From: Streptomyces sp. AC550_RSS872
Lineage (GTDB): Bacteria > Actinomycetota > Actinomycetes > Streptomycetales > Streptomycetaceae
DNA: 64,000 nucleotides
Assembly (NCBI RefSeq): GCF_019049285.1
Contig: NZ_JAGMUL010000018.1
Coordinates: 62,001 to 126,000, forward strand
Reading direction: 5' to 3'
In this document: piece after piece, positions 43,782 to 54,094 of the stretch
Position numbering within the stretch: the first letter of the stretch is position 1
Layout of the letters: the number at the start of each line of letters is the position of its first letter
Translations under genes and position numbers: made by a program
Notes under the pieces: generated by a model
What the model was told of the DNA's origin: nothing
The model's database searches: none
The model's input: only the letters and a program-made list of their open reading frames with translations

Positions 43782-45638
43782 TCAGGCCGCGCGGACGTCC
43801 CGTTCCGCCACCGCGTGGGCGCACGGGCGTGGGGTGGTCGTGCGGCGGCGCAGGAAGCGCGGCAGCGGCAGCGCCAGGTTCACGAAGCCCTCCGCCTGCA
43901 TGGCGGCGAAGCCGAGGCGGGGCAGGTCGGCGGAGGCGCGGTAGACGACGAAGCGGGGCTCCCAGCGCGGCTGGAACTTGGCGTTGAACTTGTACAGGGA
44001 CTCGATCTGGAACCAGCGGGAGAGGAAGACCAGCAGGCCCCTCCAGGCACGCAGCACGGGGCCCGCCCCGATCTTCTCGCCGCGCGCCAGGGCAGAGCGG
44101 AACATGGCGAAGTTGAGGGACACGCGCGCGATGCCGAACTTCGGAGCGGCCTGGAGGGCGGCCACGATCAGCAGTTCGTTCATGCCGGGGTCGGCCGAGC
44201 GGTCGCGGCGCATCAGGTCCAGGGAGGCCCCGTCGGTGCCCCACGGCACGAAGTGGAGGATCGCCTTGAGGTCGCCGTACGGTCCCGGCTCCTCGTCGGC
44301 CTTGTGGGCGGTGGCGATGAGACAGTCGCCGTCGGCCGGGTCGCCGACGCGGCCGAGCGCCATGGAGAACCCGCGCTCGGTGTCGGTGCCGCGCCAGTCC
44401 TCGGCGGCCTGCCGAATGCGCTCCAGCTCGGTCTCGCCGAGGTCACGGACACGGCGTACCCGGGTCTCGTAACCGGCGCGCTCGATGCGCTTGACCATCT
44501 GACGTACGTTGCGCATCGCGCGGCCGGCGAGCGAGAAATCCGGGACGTCCACCACCGCCTCGTCGCCCAGTTCGAGGGCGTCGAGCCCGGTCTCGCGGGT
44601 CCACACCTCGGCGCCGGTCTCGGAGCAGCCCATGACGGCCGGGGTCCAGGAGTGGGCCTTGGCCTCGTCCATGAAGCGCTCGATGGCGCCGGGCCAGGCC
44701 TCGACGTCGCCGATCGGGTCGCCGCTGGCGAGCATCACGCCGGAGACGACGCGGTACGTCACTGCGGCCTTGCCGCTGGGGGAGAAGACGACGGCCTTGT
44801 CGCGGCGCAGCGCGAAGTGGCCGAGGGAGTCGCGGGCGCCGTGCTTCTCCAGCAGGCCACGCAGGCGTGCCTCGTCGTCCTCGGTGAGGCGTGCCGCGGG
44901 GTGTTCGGGGCGGAAGGCGAGGTAGATCGTCGTGACCGCGGTGATCCAGCCGAGGGCGCCCAGGGAGAAGGCGACCGTCCAGGAGGTGTTGCCCTGGTAG
45001 GCGACCGGGCCTTCGAAGCCGAAGAGGCCGTACAGGACGTGGGTGATGCGGTCGGCCAGGCTCGGGTCGCCGACCAGAGTGTTCGGGTGGGCGTTGACGA
45101 TGACCAGCCCGAGGGCGAGGGAACCGGCGCCCATGAGCACGAAGTTGGCCAGCGCGCGCCACCTGCTGCGGGGGTCGGGCAGCGCCGCGAACTGGTCGCG
45201 GTGACGCAGCAGGAACACGAACAGCGCGACGGAGATGAGGGCGCCCACCAGGGAGTGGCGGTACGTGAACTGCGCCACAGCTCCGGCCGGCAGCAGGACG
45301 ACGGCGGCGCGCCACGCCCGCCGCTTGCCGCGCTTGAGGCCGTGGGCGAGCAGCAGCAACAGCACGCCCGTGGCGAGGGCCAGCGCGGCCGCGAACGGGC
45401 CCACCGAGCCCGGCAGTACCTCGGCGATGGCGTGCATACGGCTGTGCCGGAAGCGCGGGAAGACGCCTGCGGCGATGTTCAGCAGGCCCACCAGAGCGCC
45501 GGCCCTGCCGACGAGGACGGGCACGGCTTCGGGGCGCGGGCCCCGCAGCACGTGCCGTACCCGGCCGGACAGACGCCCCACCTGACTCGATCGTTCAGGA
45601 ACCTTGCCCGACATTTCCACATCTGTCCTGACAGACAT
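43782..45638 (-). CDS. DUF2156 phosphatidylglycerol lysyltransferase-like membrane protein
   Basis: 618 residues. About six membrane segments in the N-terminal 230 residues (ALVGLLNIAAGVF, FAAALALATGVLLLLLAHG, LVGALISVALFVFLL, ...) then the MprF/LPG-synthase catalytic domain (DUF2156, double GNAT-like) with FSLAGRAMRNVRQMVKRIERAGY and DLMRRDRSADPGMNELLIV. MprF enzymes transfer Lys or Ala from tRNA to PG lipid, giving resistance to cationic peptides. Starts tested: ATG 45689, 45638, 45614; 45638 taken. Confidence 0.85.
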   Translation of the reverse strand: MSVRTDVEMSGKVPERSSQVGRLSGRVRHVLRGPRPEAVPVLVGRAGALVGLLNIAAGVFPRFRHSRMHAIAEVLPGSVGPFAAALALATGVLLLLLAHGLKRGKRRAWRAAVVLLPAGAVAQFTYRHSLVGALISVALFVFLLRHRDQFAALPDPRSRWRALANFVLMGAGSLALGLVIVNAHPNTLVGDPSLADRITHVLYGLFGFEGPVAYQGNTSWTVAFSLGALGWITAVTTIYLAFRPEHPAARLTEDDEARLRGLLEKHGARDSLGHFALRRDKAVVFSPSGKAAVTYRVVSGVMLASGDPIGDVEAWPGAIERFMDEAKAHSWTPAVMGCSETGAEVWTRETGLDALELGDEAVVDVPDFSLAGRAMRNVRQMVKRIERAGYETRVRRVRDLGETELERIRQAAEDWRGTDTERGFSMALGRVGDPADGDCLIATAHKADEEPGPYGDLKAILHFVPWGTDGASLDLMRRDRSADPGMNELLIVAALQAAPKFGIARVSLNFAMFRSALARGEKIGAGPVLRAWRGLLVFLSRWFQIESLYKFNAKFQPRWEPRFVVYRASADLPRLGFAAMQAEGFVNLALPLPRFLRRRTTTPRPCAHAVAERDVRAA

Positions 45639-45874
45639 CGCATCCCATAGTTCCGCGAGAGACCTTGGATCCGGTGCCGATTCGGGCATCCGGCGACATT
45701 GCGCCCTCTAGGACGGTGTCTCGAGGGGAGAGGTTCACTCGGCTCCCCAAAACCGTTTCAAAAGCCAAGGAAAGTCCGGGGCAAGCCCTTGCGAAAGAGT
45801 GGGGGAGGCAGTGCGGGGAGCATGTGTCCGCGCGGCCGAGGCGCCGGACGGAAAGTGCGGACAGGTAACCATCG

Positions 45875-46993
45875 ATGGGTCTCACGAGCAACAAGGTGCT
45901 GGCGTTGGCGGTGCTGGCAGCCGTAGGGCTGTTCGTCTGCACGGTGTGGCTGTGGCCACGGCTGGCACGGCGCGGCTGGCGGGCTGTGACGGGCAGGGTC
46001 GGGTTGCTGCTCGCCACTCAGTTGATGCTCTTCGCCGCGGTCGGTCTCGGCGCCAACCAGTCCTTCGGGTTCTACGCCAGCTGGGCCGACCTCTTCGGGC
46101 AGGAGAAGGGCCAGGGCGTCGTCGTGGACCACACGCCGGGGCGTGGCCCGCTGGGAGTCGTCGACACGCGGCGGGTGCCGGGGGCGGCCAGTGCCCGGCC
46201 GGAGGTGAGCGGGCAGATCCAGAAGGTCGACATCGTGGGTCGTACGACGCACATCGCCACGCCCGCGTACGTCTATCTGCCGGCCGAATACTTTCAGCCG
46301 CAGTACCGCAAGCGCGCGTTCCCTGCCGCTGTCGTTCTGACCGGCTACCCGGGTACGGCGGAGAAGCTGATTGACAAGCTCAACTATCCGCGTACGGCCT
46401 CCACGCTTGCCAAGGAAGGTCGTATGCAGCCGATGATCCTGGTGATGCTGCGGCCGACGGTGGCACCGCCGAGGGACACGGAGTGCGTGGACATCCCCGG
46501 GGGCCCGCAGACCGAGACGTTCTTCGCGAAGGACCTGCCCGATGCAGTGAGCGGCCACTACAGGGTGAGCCGGAAGCAGGGCGGTTGGGGCATCATCGGG
46601 AACTCCACGGGTGGCTACTGCGCGCTCAAGCTCGCCATGCACCATCCCAGGGTGTACGCCGCCGGGGCGGGGCTCTCCGCGTACTACAACGCGCCGATCG
46701 ACCCCACGACGGGCGATCTCTTCCACGGTGACGAGGACCTGCGCAATCGCGCGAACCTGGGGTGGTACCTCAAGCACATGCCCGCGCCGGACACCTCACT
46801 GCTCGTCAGCAGCAGCAAAGTCGGAGAACCCAACTACAAGCGCACGCTGAAGTTCATTGAGCGGGTGAAGGCGAACGGCGTTACGCGGATCTCGTCGATC
46901 ATCCTCGAAAACGGAGGGCACAACTTCAACACCTGGCGCCGCGAGATTCCGGGGACGCTGGAGTGGATGAGCGGGCGGCTGGGCGGCAGGTGA
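45875..46993 (+). CDS. Alpha/beta-hydrolase of esterase D/antigen 85-like family, membrane anchored
   Basis: 372 residues. Two N-terminal hydrophobic segments (about 7-28 and 42-60) precede an extracellular alpha/beta-hydrolase. Nucleophile elbow IGNSTGGYCALKLA (GxSxG), acid/His in ILENGGHNFNTW. The family includes mycolyltransferase-like esterases. Might act on surface glycans or lipids; substrate unknown. ATG 45875. Divergent from the DUF2156 gene. Confidence 0.85.
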   Translation: MGLTSNKVLALAVLAAVGLFVCTVWLWPRLARRGWRAVTGRVGLLLATQLMLFAAVGLGANQSFGFYASWADLFGQEKGQGVVVDHTPGRGPLGVVDTRRVPGAASARPEVSGQIQKVDIVGRTTHIATPAYVYLPAEYFQPQYRKRAFPAAVVLTGYPGTAEKLIDKLNYPRTASTLAKEGRMQPMILVMLRPTVAPPRDTECVDIPGGPQTETFFAKDLPDAVSGHYRVSRKQGGWGIIGNSTGGYCALKLAMHHPRVYAAGAGLSAYYNAPIDPTTGDLFHGDEDLRNRANLGWYLKHMPAPDTSLLVSSSKVGEPNYKRTLKFIERVKANGVTRISSIILENGGHNFNTWRREIPGTLEWMSGRLGGR

Positions 46994-47137
46994 CCCGGGC
47001 CGCGAGGCCTTTTGATCTTGGTTCTTGGTCAATTCGGTGACAGATCTGATTCCTGATGCCGGATGAACGACTCGGGATGGCTGTGTTTTTACGGGGCGGG
47101 GCGCCAAGATTCGCCTACGCGCGGTAAGTTTCTGGCC

Positions 47138-48574
47138 ATGCCACGTGGACGTCACCGTCATTCACCGCCCTTGCACAGGCTGCTGCCCCCGTCGGCGATA
47201 GCAGGCGTATCCGTCGTCTGCGCCCTTGCGCCGTGGGTGTTCACCGAGCCCGTGGTGCTGCGCGGCCTCGCCGCGGCCGCCGCGGCGACGGCGGTCGTCG
47301 GCGCGGTCGTCATGCGTCGCTGGGACACGCAGGCCGGCAAGCAGGTCGCCGACCTTACGCGCGCGCGTGCGAGCGACGAGTGGCGGCACGAGGAGCGGGT
47401 CGCGGAACTGGAGAGCGACCTCGACGAGTCGCGCGAGCTGCGGGTGAAGCTGGAGCAGCGGCTGCGGGCCAAGCGGACGGAGCTCGCCGGGCTGCGCAAC
47501 GAGCACGCGTCGCTGCTGCGCCGGTACGCCACCGCGGAGACCGAGCGGGCGAGCGTCCTGGAGGAGCGCCGGGTCCTGGAGATTGAGGCGGCCACGCCCA
47601 CGCGCGCGTTGCCGCCAGTTCCGGTCGCTGCCGAGGCTTCGGCCCCGCCGGCGGCCAAGGGGGACGAGGGCGCCGAGGAGAAGCCGGCGGCTCCGGAGGT
47701 CTTCTCGCCGGAGGGGTCCCGGCTGTTCCTGCGGGCGAAGGAGGCGCTGGCGCGGTTCGACGGCGACGAGGCCTCGGTGACGCCGGAGGGTGACGGTTCT
47801 GAGCAGGACGACGAGTCCTCGGACGAGCCGAAGGACACGAACGAGCCGAAGGACACGAACGAGCCGGAGGAGTCGAACGAGCCGAAGGCGCCCGAGAGCG
47901 CGAAGGACGCGAAGGACGCGAAGGACGCGAAGGGCGCGAAGGGCGCCAAGGACTCCAAGGCAACCGAGGCATCCGAGGCCCCCAAGGGCGAGTTCCCGAA
48001 GGACGACCCTCCCAAGAACGACCCCCCGAAGGGCGACGCCCCCTCCGACGGCGAGTCCGTGCAGGCCGGTTCAGGCGCCACCGAGGTCCGCGCCACCGAG
48101 CCCGCCGACTCCGGTGACTCCGAGAAGGCACCCGCACTGGAGGACGACGCCCAGGGGAAGCCCGAGGCGGTCGACGGGCACGAGCGCGCGGCCGCCCTCA
48201 CCCCCGCAGGCACGGTCGCCCCGGCCACCCAGCCCGCCCTGCCTCCGGCCCAGCAGCCGTCGGGGCACTTCATCGCGCCGACCGCCGTGGCCGTCGTACC
48301 GGCGACGCCCGCACGGCGTGCGGCGATCGAGGGTGACTTCGACTTCTTCGGCACGAAGAGGGGGGCGGCGCCCTCCGCGTTGGAGTCCGTCCAGAACGAG
48401 GACCTCGCCGACGTCGTGGGCCAGGAGGCCCTCGCCCTGCACAAGGCGGAGTCCGAGGCGGAGTTCAAGCCGGCGGACGAGGAGGCCCGGGGCATCGGCC
48501 AGGTCATCGATCTGACGGCGCACGACGAGACGGAACAGATCGACGTCCAGGGGCTGCGCAGCGCGGTTTCCTGA
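47138..48574 (+). CDS. Membrane-anchored coiled-coil protein with acidic low-complexity repeats
   Basis: 478 residues. Two hydrophobic segments (about 18-36 and 41-59), then a long coiled coil (about 65-150, VAELESDLDESRELRVKLEQRLRAKRTELAGL), a Pro/Ala linker, an acidic/Lys repeat region (about 230-300; EPKDTN units and AKD/AKG triplets) and a C-terminal FDFFGTKRG plus VIDLTAHDETEQ motif conserved in Streptomyces. No known domain. ATG 47138. Confidence 0.75.
   Translation: MPRGRHRHSPPLHRLLPPSAIAGVSVVCALAPWVFTEPVVLRGLAAAAAATAVVGAVVMRRWDTQAGKQVADLTRARASDEWRHEERVAELESDLDESRELRVKLEQRLRAKRTELAGLRNEHASLLRRYATAETERASVLEERRVLEIEAATPTRALPPVPVAAEASAPPAAKGDEGAEEKPAAPEVFSPEGSRLFLRAKEALARFDGDEASVTPEGDGSEQDDESSDEPKDTNEPKDTNEPEESNEPKAPESAKDAKDAKDAKGAKGAKDSKATEASEAPKGEFPKDDPPKNDPPKGDAPSDGESVQAGSGATEVRATEPADSGDSEKAPALEDDAQGKPEAVDGHERAAALTPAGTVAPATQPALPPAQQPSGHFIAPTAVAVVPATPARRAAIEGDFDFFGTKRGAAPSALESVQNEDLADVVGQEALALHKAESEAEFKPADEEARGIGQVIDLTAHDETEQIDVQGLRSAVS
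47825..47953 (+). repeat. In-frame 18-bp and 9-bp tandem repeats within the coiled-coil gene
   Basis: Three units of GAGCCGAAGGACACGAAC or variants (47825-47878) and a partial fourth encode EPKDTN; six units of GCGAAGGAC/GCGAAGGGC (47900-47953) encode AKD/AKG. Both are multiples of three, so length varies without frame loss. Confidence 0.85.
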
Positions 48575-48592
48575 CGTCCCCGGACAGCACCC

Positions 48593-49927
48593 CTAGGCCA
48601 TCCACCGGTCCGGCCGTGCGTCCCTGCGGCCCGTTCGGGACCTCTCCACCTGCGCCTCCAGCAGCTCCGCGGCCTCCTGGGCGTCCCTCAGGCGCGCGGT
48701 CACGGTCTTGTTGGCCCCCGTGTCCAGGTGGACGTCGGCGACGCCCCACAGCCGCTCCCACGGCCCCTGGGCCAGCCGGACGCTCTGGACCTTCGCGTGC
48801 GGTACGAGGGCCAGGCTTCTGCGCAGGAGGCCCGTCCGGGCGGCGAAGACCGCGTCCGTGACGGCGAGACCGTACCCGCGCCACCACACCGGCACGCACC
48901 GGCCCGCCCGCCGCGGCGGACGCGACAGGGCGGCGCGGGGCGGGACGGTCGCTCCGGGCAGCACGCGCGCGACGACCGATGCGGCGATCTCGCGCGGGGC
49001 GACCGGCAGCAGGACCGAGTTGGACGAGCCGGCCACGTCCAGTTCCACCCGCACCCAGCCGCGTCGCCGCCACAGCAGCGGCTCGACGATGCGCACGGTC
49101 TGGACACGGCCGGGCGGGACCGTCTCGTGCGCCCGGTCGAGCAGGCCGTGGTCGAGACGCAGCCCGTCCGGGGACTCGCCCACCGTCCAGTCGTACTCCG
49201 CCACGAACCGCCCCACGCTGCTCGCCCCCGCCGCGCCGAACAGCGGCACGGCGGTCGCGAGGACCGTCCAGACGCTCTCCGTCATCAGCCAGAGGATGGT
49301 CGGCACGACGACCGCGGCGGCCAGCGTTCCCCAGGTGGCGCCGGTCAGGACCAGGGAGAGGGCCAGGACGCCCGGCGGTACGCGCAGCAGCTCCTGGGAC
49401 GGCGCCTCGCCCACCTCGTGCGCCGTCTCGGGCGCGAAACCGGCGGCGCGCGCGAGGAGTTCCGCGCGGAGCGCACGTGCCTCGTCCTGGCCCAGGAATG
49501 CCAGTTCGTCCTTCTTGTCCGTGCCTATGACGTCGAGTTTGAGCTTCGCGACGCCCGCCACGCGCGCGAGCAGCGGCTGGGTGATGTCGATGGCCTGGAT
49601 GCGTTCCAGCCGGATGTGCGCGGTGCGCCGGAACACCAGTCCGGTACGGATGCGCAGTTCGCCGTCGGTCACCGCGAAGTGCGTGAACCACCAGGTCAGG
49701 AAGCCGTACAGGGCCGCCGCGGGGATGAGCACGGCGAGGGCGATCAGGATCGTGGTCGTGGTCAGCCGGGTCAGCTGGCGCTGCGCCTGGTCGGGGTCGT
49801 GCACCGCCCACCCGATGAGCACGGCGACCGGCGCCCACGCCCGCCTGAGCGGCGTCACGGGGTGCAGCCGCCGATCCGTCACGGTTCGCTTCTCGCGTAC
49901 GGCGTCGTCGACGCCCGGCGTCGTCAC
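48593..49927 (-). CDS. Bacterial PH-domain membrane protein, YdbT type
   Basis: 444 residues. Several TM pairs (LIALAVLIPAAALYGFLTWW; WGTLAAAVVVPTILWLM) alternate with three bPH_2 domains (DGELRIRTGLVFRRTAHIRLERIQAIDITQPLLAR; DHGLLDRAHETVPPGRVQTVRIVEPLLWR; AARTGLLRRSLALVPHAKVQSVRLAQGPWER). YdbST-like pairs confer resistance to or maintain membrane stress in Bacillus; the exact role is not known. GTG 49927 overlaps the stop of the upstream PH gene (GTGA). Confidence 0.88.
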   Translation of the reverse strand: MTTPGVDDAVREKRTVTDRRLHPVTPLRRAWAPVAVLIGWAVHDPDQAQRQLTRLTTTTILIALAVLIPAAALYGFLTWWFTHFAVTDGELRIRTGLVFRRTAHIRLERIQAIDITQPLLARVAGVAKLKLDVIGTDKKDELAFLGQDEARALRAELLARAAGFAPETAHEVGEAPSQELLRVPPGVLALSLVLTGATWGTLAAAVVVPTILWLMTESVWTVLATAVPLFGAAGASSVGRFVAEYDWTVGESPDGLRLDHGLLDRAHETVPPGRVQTVRIVEPLLWRRRGWVRVELDVAGSSNSVLLPVAPREIAASVVARVLPGATVPPRAALSRPPRRAGRCVPVWWRGYGLAVTDAVFAARTGLLRRSLALVPHAKVQSVRLAQGPWERLWGVADVHLDTGANKTVTARLRDAQEAAELLEAQVERSRTGRRDARPDRWMA

Positions 49928-50442
49928 AGGCCCGCCGATCGGGCCTCGCCCAGCTCGGCGAGCCGGTCGCGCAGCCGCTCCGCCTCCGCCGGGTCGAGGC
50001 CGGGGATCGTGGCGTCGGTCGCGGCGGCGGCCGTGTGCAGCTGCACGCTGGCCAGCCCGAAGTGCCGCTCGACGGGGCCTGACGTGACCTCGACCAGCTG
50101 CATCCGGCCGTACGGTACGACCGTCTCCTCGCGCCACAGCACGCCCCGGCTGATCAGCAGGTCGTCGGCGCGCTCGGCGTACCGCCACGAACGCCAGTTG
50201 CGGCCCAGCATCACCCAGCCCCAGGCGATCAGCGCCAGCGGCAGCAGCGCGAAGGCGGCCCAGGCCGGGCCGACGAGCAGACCGAGCAGCAGGCCGAGCC
50301 CGACCGTCAGCAGCCCCAGCCACACCACCAGCAGCAGTCGGCGCATCCGGAGCAGCCCCGGTGGCAGCCCGGTCCACCCCGGCTCGGCCGCCGCCTGATC
50401 GTCCCCCGCTGTCCCCGTGTTCTGTGGGCTCCCCGTCTCCAT
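49924..50442 (-). CDS. Bacterial PH-domain membrane protein, YdbS type
   Basis: 172 residues. A TM hairpin ([40 protein letters not shown]) then one bPH_2 domain ([46 protein letters not shown]). Translation-coupled with the larger PH protein; they likely form one complex. ATG 50442. Confidence 0.88.
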   Translation of the reverse strand: METGSPQNTGTAGDDQAAAEPGWTGLPPGLLRMRRLLLVVWLGLLTVGLGLLLGLLVGPAWAAFALLPLALIAWGWVMLGRNWRSWRYAERADDLLISRGVLWREETVVPYGRMQLVEVTSGPVERHFGLASVQLHTAAAATDATIPGLDPAEAERLRDRLAELGEARSAGL

Positions 50443-50467
50443 GAGGCCAGCGTACGTAGGAGAGACT

Positions 50468-51625
50468 GTGTCCATGACTCCTACGACGGAGACCATGGTC
50501 GGTATCGGCGGCGCCGCGGAGAGCACCGACATGGTGCTCAACATCGGCCCGCAGCACCCGTCCACGCACGGCGTGCTGCGCCTCAAGCTCGTCCTGGACG
50601 GCGAGCGCATCCAGCACGCGGAGCCGGTGATCGGCTATATGCACCGCGGCGCGGAGAAGCTCTTCGAGGCCCGCGACTACCGCCAGATCATCATGCTCGC
50701 CAACCGTCACGACTGGCTGTCGGCCTTCTCCAACGAGCTGGGCGTCGTCCTCGCCGTGGAGCGCATGCTCGGCATGGAGGTGCCCGAGCGGGCCGTGTGG
50801 ACGCGGACGCTGCTCGCGGAGCTCAACCGGGTCCTCAACCACCTGATGTTCCTGGGGTCGTACCCGCTGGAGCTGGGCGGGATCACGCCGATCTTCTACG
50901 CCTTCACCGAGCGCGAGGAACTCCAGCACGTCATGGAGGAGGTCTCCGGTGGGCGCATGCACTACATGTTCAACCGGGTCGGCGGCCTGAAGGAGGACCT
51001 GCCGGCCGGATGGACCACGCGCGCGCGTAGCGCCGTCGCCGACGTGCGCTCCCGCATGGACCGCTTCGACGACCTGGTCCTCGGCAACGAGATCTTCCGG
51101 GGGCGCACCCGGGGCGTGGGCGCCCTCACGCCGCAGGCCGTGCACGCGTACGGCGTGAGCGGGCCGATCGCGCGCGCCTCCGGCGTCGACTTCGACCTGC
51201 GCCGCGACGAGCCCTATCTCGCGTACGGCGAGCTGGGGGACGTCCTGAAGGTGGTGACCCGCGAGGAGAGTGACTGCCTCGCCCGGTTCGAGTGCCTGCT
51301 GGAGCAGACCCACAACGCTCTCGACCTCGCCGACGCCTGCCTGGACCGGCTCGCCGAGCTGCCGCCGGGGCCCATCAACCAGCGGCTTCCCAAGGTGCTG
51401 AAGGCGCCCGAGGGCCACACGTACGCGTGGACGGAGAACCCGCTCGGCATCAACGGCTACTACCTCGTCAGCAAGGGCGAGAAGACGCCGTACCGGCTGA
51501 AGCTGCGCTCGGCCTCGTACAACAACATCCAGGCGCTGGTCGAGCTGCTGCCGGGGACGCTGGTGGCGGACATGGTGGCGATCCTGGGGTCGATGTTCTT
51601 CGTGGTGGGGGACATCGACAAGTAG
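50468..51625 (+). CDS. nuoD2: Orphan NADH dehydrogenase subunit D paralogue (NuoD2)
   Basis: 385 residues, near normal NuoD length. [60 protein letters not shown] and the C-terminal [23 protein letters not shown]...GDIDK are all typical of the quinone-site 49-kDa subunit. No other nuo genes are near, so it stands alone. GTG 50468 (AGGAG 5 bp upstream) or ATG 50474. A MidA-type methyltransferase gene ends 34 bp downstream on the opposite strand. Confidence 0.92.
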   Translation: MSMTPTTETMVGIGGAAESTDMVLNIGPQHPSTHGVLRLKLVLDGERIQHAEPVIGYMHRGAEKLFEARDYRQIIMLANRHDWLSAFSNELGVVLAVERMLGMEVPERAVWTRTLLAELNRVLNHLMFLGSYPLELGGITPIFYAFTEREELQHVMEEVSGGRMHYMFNRVGGLKEDLPAGWTTRARSAVADVRSRMDRFDDLVLGNEIFRGRTRGVGALTPQAVHAYGVSGPIARASGVDFDLRRDEPYLAYGELGDVLKVVTREESDCLARFECLLEQTHNALDLADACLDRLAELPPGPINQRLPKVLKAPEGHTYAWTENPLGINGYYLVSKGEKTPYRLKLRSASYNNIQALVELLPGTLVADMVAILGSMFFVVGDIDK

Positions 51626-51658
51626 GGGTTCGTTCGGAATTCCAACCGGCTCGACCGC

Positions 51659-52654
51659 TCAGTCCGCCAGTACGTCCGGAATCCCAACCGACTGTACGAG
51701 CCACCCGAAGTCCCCGAGCCCGCCCGTCGCGGTCAGCTCGGCGGCCTCGCCCGCGGTCGCGAGGGCTCGTACGTACTCGGCGGGGCGGGTCGTGGCCAGT
51801 TCGAGCGAGGGGCGCGCGCCCGTGATGCCCAGGGTGCGCAGGGCATCGCGCTGGGACAGCAGGCGCGCCCCGGGCAGCGCGCACGCGTCCAGCGCCACAT
51901 GCGCCGTGATGTCGCACGAGCCGTCCGGCACGGGCGCCGTCTCGCGGCCCTCGCGGAAACCGGTGAGGGTGCCGAAGGGCGGCCGCGTCGTCGCCGTGTG
52001 CGCGTAGTCCACGGCGACTGCCAGGCCCCGGCCGACGGCCGACACGGCGCCGGCCCAGGCCTCGTCCCGCGGCAGCCCGATCTCGGCCCGCATGCCTTCC
52101 GCGGCCCTCGCCGGCGGCCACCACCGCGCGAGCCACTCCGCCTCCGCCCCGGCGACCGGCTCCCCGAGGCGCTCGGTCCCGTCCCGACGTACGAGCACCA
52201 GGCGCGGCACGCCCGCGGAGTCCACCTCCACGACCTCCAGGGGCACGTTGTCCAGCCACTCGTTGGCGAACAGCAGGCCCGTGACGCGGGGCGGGGGCTC
52301 GGGCAGCCACTCGATCCGGTGATCGAGGGTTTCCGGGCGGCCGGCGAGTTCGACGGCGTACGCACGCGTGCGTGCCGCCACCTCGGCGGGCAGGGCGGCC
52401 AGTACGCCGGTCACCAGCTCGCCGCGCCCCGCCGCCATGTCGACGAGGTCGAGCGCATCGGGCCGGCCCAGCGCCTCGTCGACCCGGCACAGCAGCCGGG
52501 CCACGGCACCGGCGAAGAGCGGCGAGGCGTGGACGGACGTACGGAAGTGGCCGGCCGGTCCCTCGGGCCGGCGGTAGAAGCCGTCCGGACCGTAGAGGGC
52601 CGCTTCCGCCGCCGCCCGCCACCCGCGCCACTCACCCGTCGCCTCCGCTGCCAC
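51659..52654 (-). CDS. SAM-dependent methyltransferase, MidA/NDUFAF7 family
   Basis: 331 residues. SAM-binding motif [16 protein letters not shown], family motif [15 protein letters not shown], and [21 protein letters not shown] resembling the MidA substrate-loop. Its mitochondrial homologue NDUFAF7 dimethylates an arginine of NDUFS2, the NuoD homologue, an early step in complex I assembly. A nuoD-like gene is directly adjacent (tail to tail). GTG 52654. Confidence 0.82.
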   Translation of the reverse strand: MAAEATGEWRGWRAAAEAALYGPDGFYRRPEGPAGHFRTSVHASPLFAGAVARLLCRVDEALGRPDALDLVDMAAGRGELVTGVLAALPAEVAARTRAYAVELAGRPETLDHRIEWLPEPPPRVTGLLFANEWLDNVPLEVVEVDSAGVPRLVLVRRDGTERLGEPVAGAEAEWLARWWPPARAAEGMRAEIGLPRDEAWAGAVSAVGRGLAVAVDYAHTATTRPPFGTLTGFREGRETAPVPDGSCDITAHVALDACALPGARLLSQRDALRTLGITGARPSLELATTRPAEYVRALATAGEAAELTATGGLGDFGWLVQSVGIPDVLAD

Positions 52655-52783
52655 CGGACCAGGCTAGACAGGGCGTAAGCGCACAGGGGAACGCAGCCTC
52701 CACCTTGCGGAGTACACGCGGGTGGTGCGGATCGGCCCTCCGGTTGACCCCTGCACGCATCTCGCTTCCCTACGCTGGGTTAC

Positions 52784-53998
52784 GTGCAGCGCCTCTATGA
52801 CTTCCTCCGCAGGCACCCGACAGGGGTCGACGCCTTCTGGGCCATCGTCCTCTGCGGGATCTCTGTGCTGACCGTGGCCGTCCGGGAGGAGGGCGGGCAG
52901 AACCCGCCGGGCACCGGCTCCGAGGCGGTCGTCGTCCCGGTCGTCCTCCTGTTGTGCCTGGTGATCGCGTTGCGCCGGCGCATGCCGGAGAAGATGCTGC
53001 TGCTGGCCATCGGTGTGGGGCTGGCGCAGCTGGCGCTGGACGTGGCGACGACGGCCGCCAACTTCGCCTTCCTGGTGATCGTCTACACCGTGGCCGCGAC
53101 CGGTGCCCGCTGGGCCTCCCGGCTCGCGCTGGCCGTCGGCCTTTGCGCGGCGCCCGTGGCGCAGTTGCGCTGGCCGGAGCAGGATTCCAGCATCCTGGGC
53201 ACGGTGGCCCTGATGATCTTCACGTCGGTGCCGTTCGCCCTCGCCTGGGTGCTCGGCGACTCGATCCGCACCCGCCGCGCCTACTACGAGCAGCTGGAGG
53301 AGCGCGCGACCCGGCTCGAAAAGGAGCGCGAGGCGCAGGCCAAGGTCGCGGTCGCCGCCGAACGCGCCCGGATCGCGCGGGAACTGCACGACGTCGTCGC
53401 GCACAACGTCTCCGTGATGGTGGTCCAGGCAGACGGCGCCGCCTACGTCCTCGACGCCGCCCCGGACCAGGCCAAGAAGGCCCTGGAGACCATCTCCTCC
53501 ACCGGCCGCCAGGCCCTCGCCGAGATGCGCCGCCTGCTCGGCGTGCTGCGCACCGGCGAGCACCAGGAGAGCGGCGAGTACGTCCCGCAGCCCGACGTCG
53601 AGCAGATCGACGACCTCGTCCAGCAGTGCCGCAGCTCCGGGCTGCCGGTCGACTTCAAGGTCGAGGGCACTCCGCGCCCGCTGCCCAGCGGCGTCGAGCT
53701 CACGGCGTACCGCATCGTGCAGGAGGCGCTCACCAACACCCGCAAGCACGGCGGGCCGAACGCGGGCGCCAGCGTGCGCCTGGTCTACTTCGACGACGGG
53801 CTCGGCCTGCTCGTCGAGGACGACGGCAAGGGCGCCCCGCACGAGCTGTACGAGGACGGCGGCGCCGACGGCGAGGGGCACGGCCTGATCGGGATGCGCG
53901 AGCGGGTCGGCATGGTCGGCGGCACCCTGGACGCGGGGCCGCGTCCGGGCGGAGGATTCCGCATCAGTGCGCTGCTGCCGCTCAAACCAGCACACTGA
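52784..53998 (+). CDS. Sensor histidine kinase, DesK/NarX type
   Basis: 404 residues. Four to five membrane segments in residues 15-160 with little extracytoplasmic loop, a HisKA_3 dimerisation domain with AERARIARELHDVVAHNVSVM (His202), and HATPase_c (N box VQEALTNTRKHG, G box DDGKGAPHELYEDGG, GLIGMRERVGMVGGTL). Senses a membrane or envelope signal and phosphorylates the response regulator downstream. GTG 52784. Confidence 0.93.
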   Translation: MQRLYDFLRRHPTGVDAFWAIVLCGISVLTVAVREEGGQNPPGTGSEAVVVPVVLLLCLVIALRRRMPEKMLLLAIGVGLAQLALDVATTAANFAFLVIVYTVAATGARWASRLALAVGLCAAPVAQLRWPEQDSSILGTVALMIFTSVPFALAWVLGDSIRTRRAYYEQLEERATRLEKEREAQAKVAVAAERARIARELHDVVAHNVSVMVVQADGAAYVLDAAPDQAKKALETISSTGRQALAEMRRLLGVLRTGEHQESGEYVPQPDVEQIDDLVQQCRSSGLPVDFKVEGTPRPLPSGVELTAYRIVQEALTNTRKHGGPNAGASVRLVYFDDGLGLLVEDDGKGAPHELYEDGGADGEGHGLIGMRERVGMVGGTLDAGPRPGGGFRISALLPLKPAH

Positions 53999-54025
53999 CG
54001 CCTGCGCATGCCCCTCGTTGACACC

Positions 54026-54088
54026 TGTCACGACGGCGTGACAACGGCCCTGTAGACGGATACGGAAGACACGGAAGACACGGAAGAG
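54026..54088 (+). promoter_or_regulatory. Palindrome and repeat-encoded ribosome-binding region
   Basis: TGTCACG-acgg-CGTGACA (54026-54043), then ACGGAAGAC x2 and ACGGAAGAG (54062-54088). The last unit supplies the Shine-Dalgarno AGAGGA for the regulator at 54095; the other units could offer near-SD sites. The palindrome may be an operator or an attenuator between kinase and regulator. Confidence 0.55.
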
Positions 54089-54094
54089 GACCCG

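Noticed and set aside
49928..51418. Extension of the PH-domain frame to 941 codons
   Set aside because: The upstream part runs antisense through nuoD2 and across the smaller PH gene; GTG 49927 with GTGA overlap is the sensible start.
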